DNA of 64,000 nt, taken from contig CAWVSL010000010.1 in NCBI GenBank assembly GCA_963933115.1, forward strand, positions 18,604 to 82,603, given 5' to 3'. Below the pieces are notes generated by a model. The model had not been told where the DNA came from, did not search any database, and worked only from the letters and a program-made list of their open reading frames with translations. Source of the stretch: JALJPB01 sp963933115. Its GTDB lineage: Bacteria > Pseudomonadota > Gammaproteobacteria > Enterobacterales > Alteromonadaceae. A program made the position numbers and the translations under genes. Positions 51,651 to 60,661 of the stretch are shown here, piece after piece (within the stretch, counting starts at the first letter, position 1; each line of letters begins with the position of its first letter).

Positions 51651-52346
51651 TTAAATAAAGGCAAAAGCATCGGCATACATATGCTCTAATAACGCGCCAT
51701 GTTTAACAAAATCAGTTCTTACTAGGCTTATCATTTCAAAACGGCCAGCCAAATAAATATCGTAAGGTGCTAAACTGCTAATGTCATCCATTACTGCCTG
51801 ATGGACCAAACCAGTCCGACCTTGCCAATGTTCATCAGGAGTCTCAACAACAGGTATAAACTTACCATGCGGCAATTTATCGACTATAGCCGCGGTTTGA
51901 GTTAACTCATAACAAGCACTTGGTTCGCGTAAACCCCAATAAACCAAAACAGGTCGAGTACTTTTTTGTTCTGCTAAATATTCAAACATTGATTTGATAT
52001 AAGAGAAACCTGTACCACCAGCCATTAATAATAGTGGTCGGTCACTAGCTGTTATCAACGGTGCATTTCCTAAGGGCATTTCAATGGTGACTGTATCAGT
52101 GGACCTGATCTTTTCAATTACCTGCATCGGATAACTATCGGCACCAAAAGCACCAATTTGTAACTCAATAAACTCTGAGTTGGGTGAACTCGCAATTGAA
52201 AATGGACGTTTGTCTTTCTCGCTCATGACAAAGTTTAAATACTGTCCAGGAATAAAATCAACGACTTGATCAGGCTTAAGCAACACTTTATATACATGTG
52301 TTGTTAGAGAAGTAATCGAGTGAACCTGACAATTTATAATATTCAT
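51651..52346 (-). CDS. fre: NAD(P)H-flavin reductase
   Basis: Cytoplasmic enzyme that reduces free FMN, FAD or riboflavin with NAD(P)H; 231 residues (E. coli 233). The flavin-binding motif KRPFSIASSP is near residue 46, and the pyridine-nucleotide site GGTGFSYIKSMFEYL near residue 110, with VYWGLREPSACYEL and YLAGRFEM behind it. Reduced flavin can reduce ferric iron. It follows ubiD by 68 bases on the same strand, the ubiD-fre order seen in E. coli. Confidence 0.94.
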   Translation of the reverse strand: MNIINCQVHSITSLTTHVYKVLLKPDQVVDFIPGQYLNFVMSEKDKRPFSIASSPNSEFIELQIGAFGADSYPMQVIEKIRSTDTVTIEMPLGNAPLITASDRPLLLMAGGTGFSYIKSMFEYLAEQKSTRPVLVYWGLREPSACYELTQTAAIVDKLPHGKFIPVVETPDEHWQGRTGLVHQAVMDDISSLAPYDIYLAGRFEMISLVRTDFVKHGALLEHMYADAFAFI

Positions 52347-52414
52347 TTTTTAATAACCTTAACTTATACTGCAACACTGATCAGCTTAATCATCTAGTGG
52401 CTGACCATAGCTAA

Positions 52415-53899
52415 TTATTTGAAGATGCCGAGATCATCCCATAACGCATCGACTTGAGATTTGACCTCTTCGGTCATTGTAATTGGCTCACCCCACTCCC
52501 TCGTAGTTTCACCAGGCCATTTATTAGTGGCATCTAAGCCCATCTTTGAGCCTAAACCTGAAACAGGTGAAGCAAAGTCGAGGTAATCAATTGGGGTGTT
52601 TTCAATTAATACGGTGTCACGACTGGGGTCCATTCTTGTGGTCATCGCCCAAATCACATCCTCCCAATCTCTCGCATTAATATCATCATCACAAACAATA
52701 ACAAATTTGGTGTACATAAACTGACGTAAATATGACCAAACGCCCATCATTACGCGTTTAGCATGCCCAGCATACTGCTTTTTAATAGTAACGACAGCTA
52801 AACGATACGAGCACCCTTCAGGTGGAAGGTAAAAGTCTTGGATCTCAGGGAACTGTTTTTGTAAAATAGGGACAAAGACTTCATTGAGCGCTACACCTAA
52901 AATCGCAGGCTCATCGGGTGGGCGACCTGTATAGGTACTATGATAGATCGGATTTTTACGCTGTGTTATATGAGTAACAGTAAAAACAGGGAAATTATCA
53001 ACTTCATTGTAGTAACCGGTATGATCTCCATAAGGACCCTCAGGGGCGACTTCATTGGGGTCAAGATAACCTTCCAAAATAATCTCTGCCGAGGCGGGTA
53101 CTTCTAAATCATTACTAATGCATTTGACGACTTCAGTTTTACTACCACGCAACAATCCTGCAAAAGCATATTCGGATAACGTATCGGGTACTGGAGTAAC
53201 CGCGCCTAAAGTAGTCGCTGGATCGGCACCTAAAGCAACAGAGACTGGATAGTTTTCGCCTGGATTAGTCTTCTTAAATTCTTGAAAGTCTAATGCTCCG
53301 CCCCGATGAGAAAGCCAACGCATAATCACCTTATTTTTACCTAATAACTGTTGGCGATAAATACCTAAGTTTTGTCTTTCTTTGTGCGGGCCTCTTGTCA
53401 CAGTTAAGCCCCACGTAATCAAAGGTGCAACATCACCTGGCCAGCAGGTTTGTATAGGGTATTGAGTTAAGTCTACCTCATCACCAGTAAAAATTTGTTG
53501 CTGACAAACGGCCTTTTTTAGCAACTTAGTTGGCATGTTAAGCACTTGCCTATAAATAGGCAATTTACTGAGAGCGTCACGAAAACCTGAAGGTGGTTCA
53601 GGCTCTTTTAACATGGCTAATAATTTGCCAACATCACGAAGGGCTTTCACGTCTGATTGACCCATAGCCAAGGCAACACGTTCTGGTGTACCAAATAAAT
53701 TAGTCAATACCGGAATAGAGCTTTCAACGCCGTCTTTACCGATAGGACGTTCAAATAATAACGCTGGCCCCTTCGCACGTAATGTACGGTCACTAATTTC
53801 AGTCATTGCTAACTCAGTGGAAATAGGTTGGCTAATGCGCTTTAGTTGACCCATTTTTTCTAACTGGTTAATAAAGTCTCTTAAATCACTATATTTCAT
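52415..53899 (-). CDS. ubiD: 3-octaprenyl-4-hydroxybenzoate decarboxylase
   Basis: Decarboxylase of ubiquinone synthesis that uses prenylated FMN from UbiX; 494 residues (E. coli 497). Family segments: MKYSDLRDFINQLE at the start, LFERPIGKDG, NLGIYRQQLLGKNKVIMRWL with prFMN contacts, ILEGYLDPNEVAPEGPYGDHTGYYN with the catalytic Glu region, and CDDDINARDWEDVIWAM near the end. Pairs with fre downstream. Confidence 0.96.
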   Translation of the reverse strand: MKYSDLRDFINQLEKMGQLKRISQPISTELAMTEISDRTLRAKGPALLFERPIGKDGVESSIPVLTNLFGTPERVALAMGQSDVKALRDVGKLLAMLKEPEPPSGFRDALSKLPIYRQVLNMPTKLLKKAVCQQQIFTGDEVDLTQYPIQTCWPGDVAPLITWGLTVTRGPHKERQNLGIYRQQLLGKNKVIMRWLSHRGGALDFQEFKKTNPGENYPVSVALGADPATTLGAVTPVPDTLSEYAFAGLLRGSKTEVVKCISNDLEVPASAEIILEGYLDPNEVAPEGPYGDHTGYYNEVDNFPVFTVTHITQRKNPIYHSTYTGRPPDEPAILGVALNEVFVPILQKQFPEIQDFYLPPEGCSYRLAVVTIKKQYAGHAKRVMMGVWSYLRQFMYTKFVIVCDDDINARDWEDVIWAMTTRMDPSRDTVLIENTPIDYLDFASPVSGLGSKMGLDATNKWPGETTREWGEPITMTEEVKSQVDALWDDLGIFK

Positions 53900-53989
53900 A
53901 AATAAACTTATTTCTTAATAATTAGACCTCAGGGCCTGGCGATAAAACTCTTTTAACAATACATAACTCACACTGAGGAATACTTTGTG

Positions 53990-54024
53990 CCTTAAAAACA
54001 AAAACCAGCCACAATGACTGGTTT
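53990..54024 (-). terminator. Terminator of rho
   Basis: Minus-strand stem AAACCAGTCA/TGGCTGGTTT (54015-54024 and 54002-54011, one G-U pair, three-base loop) followed by a T-rich run with a single G (complement of 53990-54001), 20 bases after the rho stop. Confidence 0.88.
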
Positions 54025-54043
54025 CTCTTAATAACGTTTATGA

Positions 54044-55303
54044 CTATTTACGTTTCATTGAATCAAAAAATTCATTGTTAGTTTTAGTCATCGCTAATTT
54101 GTCAATTAGAAACTCTATTGCAGACACTTCATCCATCTCGTGGACAATTTTACGTAAGATCCACATTTTTTGGAGCTCATCAGGTTTTGTGATTAACTCT
54201 TCGCGACGGGTACCACTGCGATTAATATGAATAGCAGGGAAAACACGCTTCTCAGACACTTTACGAGACAAGTGGAGTTCCATATTACCTGTACCTTTAA
54301 ATTCTTCATAGATAACTTCATCCATTTTAGAACCGGTCTCTACTAACGCAGTAGCAATGATAGTCAAACTACCACCTTCTTCAATATTTCGTGCTGCACC
54401 AAAAAAACGTTTTGGTCGGTGCAATGCGTTGGCGTCAATACCACCGGTTAATATTTTACCTGATGAAGGAATAACCGTATTATAAGCACGAGCTAAACGC
54501 GTGATCGAGTCAAGTAAAATAACTACGTCTTTTTTGTGTTCAACTAAACGCTTGGCTTTTTCAATTACCATTTCAGCAACTTGAACATGACGATTAGCAG
54601 GTTCATCAAAGGTGGAAGCAATGACTTCACCTTTAACTAATCGACGCATCTCTGTTACTTCCTCAGGACGTTCATCAATAAGTAAAACCATTAATTCGGC
54701 ATCAGGATGGTTATGGGCAATACTTTGCGCAATGTTTTGTAGTAATAATGTTTTACCTGCCTTGGGTGGCGCAACAATCAAACCACGTTGACCTTTACCT
54801 ATCGGCGAAGCTAAATCTAAAACACGGGCTGTAATGTCTTCCGTCGAACCATTACCACGTTGCATAGTAAATCGGTCTGTTGGATGAATTGGTGTTAAAT
54901 TTTCAAATAATATTTTATTACGAGAGTTTTCTGGGCGATCAAAGTTAACTTCAGCCACTTTTAATAAGGCAAAATAACGTTCACCATCTTTAGGTGGGCG
55001 AATCTTCCCTTGAATAGTATCACCGGTACGCATGCTAAATCGTCGGATTTGACTGGGTGATACATAAATGTCATCAGGCCCTGCTAAATATGATGAGTCT
55101 GACGAACGTAAAAAACCAAAGCCATCTTGGAGAATTTCTAATACGCCGCTACCAAATATATCTTCACCGCTTTTGGCATGCGCTTTTAAGATAGCAAATA
55201 TAATGTCTTGTTTACGAGTTCTAGCAAGGTGTTCTAGCTTCATTGACTCGGCTAATTCAACTAAGTCGCTAATGGATTTTTCTTTAAGTTCGGTAAGGTT
55301 CAT
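54044..55303 (-). CDS. rho: Transcription termination factor Rho
   Basis: Hexameric RNA-dependent ATPase that ends transcription. The ATG at 55303 (MNLTELKEKSISDLVELAE) is the family start and gives 419 residues, as in E. coli; a longer frame upstream (to 55453) only translates the leader repeat. The RNA-binding domain has DGFGFLRS and DIYVSPSQIRRF; the ATPase domain has the P-loop APPKAGKTLLLQ, LLIDERPEEVTEM, VILLDSITRLARAYN, and the Q/R loop region RPKRFFGAARN. trxA lies upstream on the same strand, as in E. coli. The ribosome site is weak. Confidence 0.97.
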   Translation of the reverse strand: MNLTELKEKSISDLVELAESMKLEHLARTRKQDIIFAILKAHAKSGEDIFGSGVLEILQDGFGFLRSSDSSYLAGPDDIYVSPSQIRRFSMRTGDTIQGKIRPPKDGERYFALLKVAEVNFDRPENSRNKILFENLTPIHPTDRFTMQRGNGSTEDITARVLDLASPIGKGQRGLIVAPPKAGKTLLLQNIAQSIAHNHPDAELMVLLIDERPEEVTEMRRLVKGEVIASTFDEPANRHVQVAEMVIEKAKRLVEHKKDVVILLDSITRLARAYNTVIPSSGKILTGGIDANALHRPKRFFGAARNIEEGGSLTIIATALVETGSKMDEVIYEEFKGTGNMELHLSRKVSEKRVFPAIHINRSGTRREELITKPDELQKMWILRKIVHEMDEVSAIEFLIDKLAMTKTNNEFFDSMKRK

Positions 55304-55397
55304 AGTGGAGTTCTTTAACTTATTTGGTCTAATGTTGTTGTCTTGTCTGATGACAATATAAAAAAGTAGGAGTAGGGATGTAGATATGTGTATAAAT

Positions 55398-55445
55398 ACG
55401 TGTTTTCTTCGAGAAGCTAAAACGTATTTTCTTCGAGAAGCTAAA
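55398..55445 (-). repeat. Tandem 24-base repeat in the rho leader
   Basis: Units 55398-55421 and 55422-55445 differ by one base and share TTTTCTTCGAGAAGCTAAA. They lie about 95-140 bases before the rho start codon, in the likely 5' untranslated region. Confidence 0.8.
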
Positions 55446-55551
55446 TTTAGCACTAAATAGTGATGCCGTAAAGTAAGCAGATTGTATTTTTATCACACAA
55501 CAGCCACTTTTCATCCTTAAAATCGTTTAATGCTAGTATTTATAGGATAAC

Positions 55552-55582
55552 AAAGGTCCAAATAACTATTTATTGAACCTTT
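55552..55582. repeat. Inverted repeat between trxA and rho
   Basis: AAAGGTTCAA on one side pairs with TTGGACCTTT on the other (one G-U pair) and the inner A/T bases extend it. It starts 25 bases after the trxA stop. The T-run lies on the plus-strand side, so as a trxA terminator it is weak. Confidence 0.4.
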
Positions 55583-55606
55583 GAATTTTTTGTTATAAAG
55601 GGTAGA

Positions 55607-55933
55607 TTAAATGTTTTTATCTAAAAACTCTTTCAATTGAGTTTTTGATAACGCACCTACTTTAGTATCAGCTAAGGTACCGTCTTTAAACAAAAGTAGT
55701 GTTGGAATACCACGAACACCATATTTAGGTGGTGTAGCTGAATTTTGATCAATATTTAATTTACCAATAACCACTTGCCCTTGATATTCATCAGCAATAT
55801 CATCCAAAATTGGCGCAATCATTTTACATGGTCCACACCACTCAGCCCAAAAGTCTACTAATACTAGACCTGACGCGTTTAGAACGTCAGATTCAAAACT
55901 GTCATCGGTAAGTTGGATAATTTTATCGTTCAT
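55607..55933 (-). CDS. trxA: Thioredoxin 1
   Basis: General cytoplasmic disulfide reductase, 108 residues (E. coli 109). The ATG at 55933 (MNDKIIQLTDDSF) is chosen because GGAG lies 6 bases upstream and it matches relatives; an in-frame start 8 codons earlier is rejected. Active site WCGPC with Cys33 and Cys36, the buried Asp in LVLVDFWAEW, and the cis-Pro in RGIPTLLLF. Upstream of rho and divergent from rhlB, as in E. coli. Confidence 0.97.
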   Translation of the reverse strand: MNDKIIQLTDDSFESDVLNASGLVLVDFWAEWCGPCKMIAPILDDIADEYQGQVVIGKLNIDQNSATPPKYGVRGIPTLLLFKDGTLADTKVGALSKTQLKEFLDKNI

Positions 55934-56048
55934 TACATTCTCCGTTGAGGCCGGCATAATTGCCTAAAGTTGTTAAATTGACGAGAGTATAACCTCATCA
56001 TTATATATTCGATACCGTTTTTTAAAGATACCTGTTAAGCTAGCGCTC

Positions 56049-57326
56049 ATGAAACAAACACACTTAACAGAAATAAAATTCGCCGACCTAAATCTTGCTC
56101 CGCAAGTTGTCACCGGATTAGAAGCCATGGGCTTTCATCATTGCACGTCTATTCAGGCGAAATCTTTACCGATACTTTTAAAAGGTACCGATATAGCAGG
56201 CCAAGCTCAAACAGGTGAGGGTAAAACCATCGCCTTTTTAGCAGCCACATTTCACCATTTACTGCAAAAACCTAAACCAGATCATAACCAACCTCGCGCC
56301 TTAATCATGGCACCCACCCGTGAACTTGCAATACAAATCCATCGTGACGCTATAGAAATGGCTAAAAGCACAGGATTACGTCTTGGAATAGTTTATGGGG
56401 GCGAAGGTTATGAAAGTCAACGCCAAGAATTACAAAATGGTGTCGATATTTTAATTGGCACTTGTGGTCGATTGATTGATTATTTAAAACAAGACATCTA
56501 CAACCTCAGTCATATTGAAGTTATCGTGCTTGATGAAGCTGATCGTATGTTCGATTTAGGCTTTATTAAAGATATCCGTTACATGTTCAGAAAAATGCCA
56601 CCCGCAGCTGAACGTTTAAGTATGTTATTTTCAGCAACCCTATCCTTTCGTGTTAAAGAGCTCGCTTTTGAACATATGGATGATCCAGAAAGTGTTGAAG
56701 TAGCACCAGAACAAAAAACCAACAAACGAATTTCAGAAGAATTATTTTATCCATCTAACGAAGATAAAATGGGACTATTGCAAACTATTATTGAAGAAGA
56801 GTGGCCAGAGAAAGCCATTATATTCGCCAATACTAAACATGTTTGTGAAAAAGTTTATGATCATTTATCCGCGGATAAAATTCGCGTTGGTCTATTAACT
56901 GGCGATGTAATCCAAAAGAAACGTCTTAAAATATTAGAAGACTTTACTAGTGGTGCCCTGGATATATTGGTAGCTACTGATGTTGCTGCACGAGGTTTAC
57001 ATATTCCAAGTGTTACGCATGTTTTCAACTATGACTTACCTGATGATTGTGAAGATTATGTCCATCGTATCGGTCGTACTGGTCGAGCTGGCGCATCAGG
57101 GCATGCTATCAGTTTTGCTTGTGAAGATTCGGTCTTTAATTTACCGGCCATAGAAGATTATATTGAACATTTATTACCCGTCAGTAAATACGATCCTGAT
57201 GCCTTGTTAACTGATTTACCTAAACCTAAACCGCGACAACGCCGTCATAAACCTAACGGTAACCGACAAGGTAACAATACCCGTAATCGAAGCGGTGGAG
57301 GCCAATACCGCGGGCGTAAAGCCTAA
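56049..57326 (+). CDS. rhlB: ATP-dependent RNA helicase RhlB
   Basis: DEAD-box RNA helicase, a component of the RNA degradosome in E. coli; 425 residues (E. coli 421). Motifs: the Q motif CTSIQAKSLP, Walker A AQTGEGKT, PTRELAIQI, DEADRMFD, SAT, IIFANTKH, ATDVAARGLHI, HRIGRTGRAG. The C-terminal 45 residues are a basic Arg/Asn/Gly tail (RRHKPNGNRQG) for RNA or partner binding. Divergent from trxA by 115 bases, and gppA follows 11 bases later. Confidence 0.95.
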   Translation: MKQTHLTEIKFADLNLAPQVVTGLEAMGFHHCTSIQAKSLPILLKGTDIAGQAQTGEGKTIAFLAATFHHLLQKPKPDHNQPRALIMAPTRELAIQIHRDAIEMAKSTGLRLGIVYGGEGYESQRQELQNGVDILIGTCGRLIDYLKQDIYNLSHIEVIVLDEADRMFDLGFIKDIRYMFRKMPPAAERLSMLFSATLSFRVKELAFEHMDDPESVEVAPEQKTNKRISEELFYPSNEDKMGLLQTIIEEEWPEKAIIFANTKHVCEKVYDHLSADKIRVGLLTGDVIQKKRLKILEDFTSGALDILVATDVAARGLHIPSVTHVFNYDLPDDCEDYVHRIGRTGRAGASGHAISFACEDSVFNLPAIEDYIEHLLPVSKYDPDALLTDLPKPKPRQRRHKPNGNRQGNNTRNRSGGGQYRGRKA

Positions 57327-57337
57327 GGTATTATTAC

Positions 57338-58861
57338 GTGACTAAAAGCGTCATCGACAATAAAAAAGTCGTATCAGAGCTACCACTATTTGCCGTTATA
57401 GACCTAGGCTCAAATAGTTTTCATATGCTGATCACTCGATTATTAGAAGATAGCGTGCAAGTAGTCGACAAGGTCAAACGTAAAGTACGTTTGGCCTCAG
57501 GTTTAAATAAAAATAATTACTTAAGTAATGCCGCAATTGCTCGTGGAGAAGAATGTTTAAGTTTTTTTGCAGAGCGATTACAGGACATTCCTGAAGAAAA
57601 TATTCGCATTGTAGCCACAGCAACGCTCAGAATTGCTAGTAACGCAGATGATTTCCTTTGCCGAGCGGAAAAAATTCTGGGCCAAAAAGTCTCCTTACTC
57701 ACTGGCGAACAAGAGGCTAAACAAATTTATTTAGGTGTAGCTCACACTTCTTGCAGTGTTGATCATCGTTTAGTTTTAGATATTGGTGGGGCGAGTACTG
57801 AAATAATTATTGGTAATTGTTTTGATGCTGAAATTGTCACCAGCTTAGATATTGGCTGTATTACTTTTAAAGAAAAATATTTTGCAGATGAGCAACTATC
57901 AGCACATAATTTTAAGCAAGTCAGTTTAGCTGTAAAGCAACAACTTAATCCCTTAGTAGCGAGCTACCAAAAAATTGGCTGGCAAGCTGTATTAGGTGGT
58001 TCAGGTATTATGCAAGCCCTTGCTGAAATTCTACACTGGCATAATAAACCTAGTATTATTACGGCTGAATTCTTACAAGATATCCAAAACCAATTACTTG
58101 ATTTTAAGCATTTTGACGCTATTACTATTAATGGCCTGACTAGCGATCGCATCCCAGTATTTGCTAGTGGTTTAGCTATTTTAATGACGATTTTTGACTG
58201 TTTTTCTATTACATCACTTCAATTATCAAGTGGTGCATTACGTGAAGGCTTACTTTATGAAATGTTACCTAATATGCGTCAACTCAGTATCAGGAAACGA
58301 ACGCTTGCTTCTTTGATAGAGCGCTTTCATATTGATCAAAAACATGCAAAACGTATTACTGCCCAAGCCCACAATTTATTTGATCAATTTGCACTTTACA
58401 CCTCACTTAAAAAAGATAATGGCTACAAATTATTAACGGCTAGCTGTGCCTTACTTGAAATCGGTTTATTACTCGAATATAAACATCATCAAAAACATGG
58501 TGCTTATATTGTCAAAAATGCCGACTTACCTGGTTTCAATCAAGCTGAACGTGGATTATTAGCTACATTTGTCCAGTTATATAAAGGTGATATTGACCTA
58601 GCGTTATTAAATGAACAAAATGTGGTTGATACTGAAACAGCAGGCTATTTATTAATAATACTCCGTTTAGCCGTAATTTTGTGCCATCGCCGTAAAGACG
58701 ATGTATTGCCCTGTTATCAGACCAAAATCAACAATAAAACTATTCAGTTATCTCTACCAAAATCTTGGTTAACTGTCCATCCCCTTATTGTTGACGAGCT
58801 AAAACAAGAAAATAAAAACCTTCAAGTTATTGGCTTTTCTTTAGTTATTCAATCGCTTTAA
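57338..58861 (+). CDS. gppA: Ppx/GppA family exopolyphosphatase / pppGpp phosphohydrolase
   Basis: Protein of 507 residues (E. coli GppA 494) that converts pppGpp to ppGpp and/or trims polyphosphate. The actin-like ATPase fold has FAVIDLGSNSFHMLITR (phosphate 1), ILGQKVSLLTGEQEAKQIYLG (split motif), DIGGASTEIIIG (phosphate 2), and LGGSGIMQAL. The C-terminal HD-like region starts near residue 320. The rhlB-gppA order as in E. coli favours GppA over Ppx. Works downstream of SpoT in alarmone metabolism. Confidence 0.9.
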   Translation: MTKSVIDNKKVVSELPLFAVIDLGSNSFHMLITRLLEDSVQVVDKVKRKVRLASGLNKNNYLSNAAIARGEECLSFFAERLQDIPEENIRIVATATLRIASNADDFLCRAEKILGQKVSLLTGEQEAKQIYLGVAHTSCSVDHRLVLDIGGASTEIIIGNCFDAEIVTSLDIGCITFKEKYFADEQLSAHNFKQVSLAVKQQLNPLVASYQKIGWQAVLGGSGIMQALAEILHWHNKPSIITAEFLQDIQNQLLDFKHFDAITINGLTSDRIPVFASGLAILMTIFDCFSITSLQLSSGALREGLLYEMLPNMRQLSIRKRTLASLIERFHIDQKHAKRITAQAHNLFDQFALYTSLKKDNGYKLLTASCALLEIGLLLEYKHHQKHGAYIVKNADLPGFNQAERGLLATFVQLYKGDIDLALLNEQNVVDTETAGYLLIILRLAVILCHRRKDDVLPCYQTKINNKTIQLSLPKSWLTVHPLIVDELKQENKNLQVIGFSLVIQSL

Positions 58862-58907
58862 TCTCTATATAAATTAACAAATCAAAACAAATATTTAGGA
58901 AAAAAAA

Positions 58908-59639
58908 ATGGTTAGTGTTAAAGGTAAATGGGCGCTTATAACAGGAGCAAGTAGAGGAGTGGGCTATGAATTAGCCTTATTTATGGCCGCTAGAGGTTGT
59001 AACCTAATACTGCATAGTAGAAGTAAATCAAATTCAGAAAAAATCCTAAATGAAGTTAAAGCATTAGGCGTAGATGCCGTAAATGTTCAAGCCGAATTGT
59101 CTAAAGATTCTGAAGTAAGAACCATGTTAAAAACTATTGATGATCTAACCGTGGATGTTGATTTTGTTTTTAATAATGCCGGTATTCAAGTGACTTATAG
59201 AAATGATTTTATTCAAACCCCAATAGAAGATTTTGATAGTAGTTTTAAGATTAATCTCATCGCTGTTACCACAATATGTTATCACTTTTTACCTAAGATG
59301 ATGAGCAAAGGGTTTGGTCGGATTATAAATACCACAAGCGGTATTAAAGATCAGCCAGAGCAGGCAGCTTATTCTGCAAGTAAGGCGGCACTTGATAAGT
59401 TTACTCAAGATTTAGGCACTAAAGTTGAAGGGACAAATGTTATGATCAATTTAACTGATCCTGGATGGTGCCGCACTGACTTAGGTGGACCACATGCGCC
59501 TAACGATGTTAAAGATAGCCTTCCTGGCGTTGCCGTTTCAGCATTTATTGATGACAAAAAGAGTAGCCGATTATTCATTGGTCCTGACTTTATTGGCATG
59601 ACTTTAGCGGATGCGGTAAGAGAATATCAAAATCAATGA
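58908..59639 (+). CDS. Short-chain dehydrogenase/reductase
   Basis: Classical SDR of 243 residues. The NAD(P) site is ITGASRGVGYELAL, with RS after the second strand suggesting NADP preference. NNAG is at about residue 90, the catalytic Ser in NTTSG, and the catalytic Tyr-Lys in YSASKAALDKF. TDPGWCRTDLGG is the usual late loop. An AGGA lies before the start. Substrate unknown. It does not overlap gppA and has its own 46-base gap. Confidence 0.88.
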   Translation: MVSVKGKWALITGASRGVGYELALFMAARGCNLILHSRSKSNSEKILNEVKALGVDAVNVQAELSKDSEVRTMLKTIDDLTVDVDFVFNNAGIQVTYRNDFIQTPIEDFDSSFKINLIAVTTICYHFLPKMMSKGFGRIINTTSGIKDQPEQAAYSASKAALDKFTQDLGTKVEGTNVMINLTDPGWCRTDLGGPHAPNDVKDSLPGVAVSAFIDDKKSSRLFIGPDFIGMTLADAVREYQNQ

Positions 59640-59682
59640 CCTTATTTAAGCAATACGAACTCACCCTGTAATATAATCGCCA

Positions 59683-59710
59683 AGTAAAGCACTTTATCAA
59701 GTGCTTTACT
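59683..59710. repeat. Perfect 12-base stem-loop between the SDR and PAS genes
   Basis: AGTAAAGCACTT (59683-59694), loop TATC, AAGTGCTTTACT (59699-59710). It sits 44 bases after the SDR stop and 67 bases from the end of the convergent PAS gene. No U-tract on either strand, so it is not a standard intrinsic terminator. Confidence 0.7.
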
Positions 59711-59776
59711 AAATGAAGTGAAGCTAAACCAGTAAACACCTAAAACCTCTTTTATCAGTTGCTAAGTTGGTCTAGT

Positions 59777-60154
59777 CTAAAATTTAAAATGCTTCATAAA
59801 CACATTATAAATCACTTTTTCAACCTCTGTTGCATAACAACGTGTATGTTTAAATTCTCCATCTTCTTCGAAAACACTTGAGTTGTAGATGATATATTTA
59901 ATTCCATTCTTTCCTTGAACCCTTGCAGGATAATTCTTTAATTTCTCAAAAAGACTTAAACGCTCTAGCATCGCAGATAAACACTCTTTGTCGATCTGAA
60001 ACTCTGAAACATGATGGCCAATATATTCGCTTTTTTCGTATCCTAACACTTCTAGCTCACACTCATTGGCATAAACAATGACACCTTCTGCTGATACAGC
60101 ATGAATGCCTATTGATGAGTTATAAATAAATTTTTCAGCATTCTCTTTAAACAT
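59777..60154 (-). CDS. Stand-alone PAS domain protein
   Basis: Protein of 125 residues that is almost entirely one PAS domain: IYNSSIGIHAVSAEGVIVYANECELEVLGY (sensor core), the helical FQIDKECLSAMLERL, and beta strands ending DGEFKHTRCYATEVEKV. There is no kinase, GGDEF or transmembrane part, so it can only sense a ligand or redox state and bind a partner. No heme- or flavin-binding residues are obvious. A cytoplasmic sensor or adaptor is likely. Confidence 0.75.
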   Translation of the reverse strand: MFKENAEKFIYNSSIGIHAVSAEGVIVYANECELEVLGYEKSEYIGHHVSEFQIDKECLSAMLERLSLFEKLKNYPARVQGKNGIKYIIYNSSVFEEDGEFKHTRCYATEVEKVIYNVFMKHFKF

Positions 60155-60661
60155 AAAACACCTATCAGTCTATTATGGCAAGATCTCAGTGATTTCCGCT
60201 TCATAAGATTAATCTAACTATTGTTAATATCTCATAGTTAGATATCGTTAGACATATAAATATTTAATAGTGCATATAAACTTACTATTAATGAATAAAT
60301 ATCGTTTCTATAATAAGTAATAGTGACCAATAAAGTCACTAGACATCAAATCCTCAGTTAAAATAAAAGACTAAAAACATTATTTGCCTTATTTTGGTTT
60401 AATTACTTTATCAAAATAGAGCGTAAACCTACTGAGTTTACACTGTGAGCATTTCACTGATGAATATAATTACGTTGGGATGGACTTTAAAAGGAGTATT
60501 AACTAGTTATGCAGATAAATTTTACTCTATATAAGCTAGTGGCTTAATTAGCCAAACTAAAACAATATCTATTAAACACGTTTAATTTGGCTAGTAGCGT
60601 TATTACTGTTGAGGATAACCCTGTTTAGATTAATCGACACTGTATTCAATCAATCAGCAGT
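60155..60661. other. 507-base intergenic region upstream of the PAS gene
   Basis: No convincing gene. Two small inverted repeats are visible: TAGTGAC/GTCACTA (60321-60341, 7-base arms) and GTAAAC/GTTTAC (60423-60441, 6-base arms). Neither has a T-run. The region must contain the PAS promoter and the hemB downstream region. Confidence 0.5.

Noticed and set aside
55304..55453. 50-residue extension of Rho
   Set aside because: It reads through the leader tandem repeat and is absent from the family; 419 residues from 55303 equals E. coli Rho.
55552..55582. Terminator between trxA and rho
   Set aside because: The T-run is on the wrong side for the trxA transcript; kept only as an inverted repeat.
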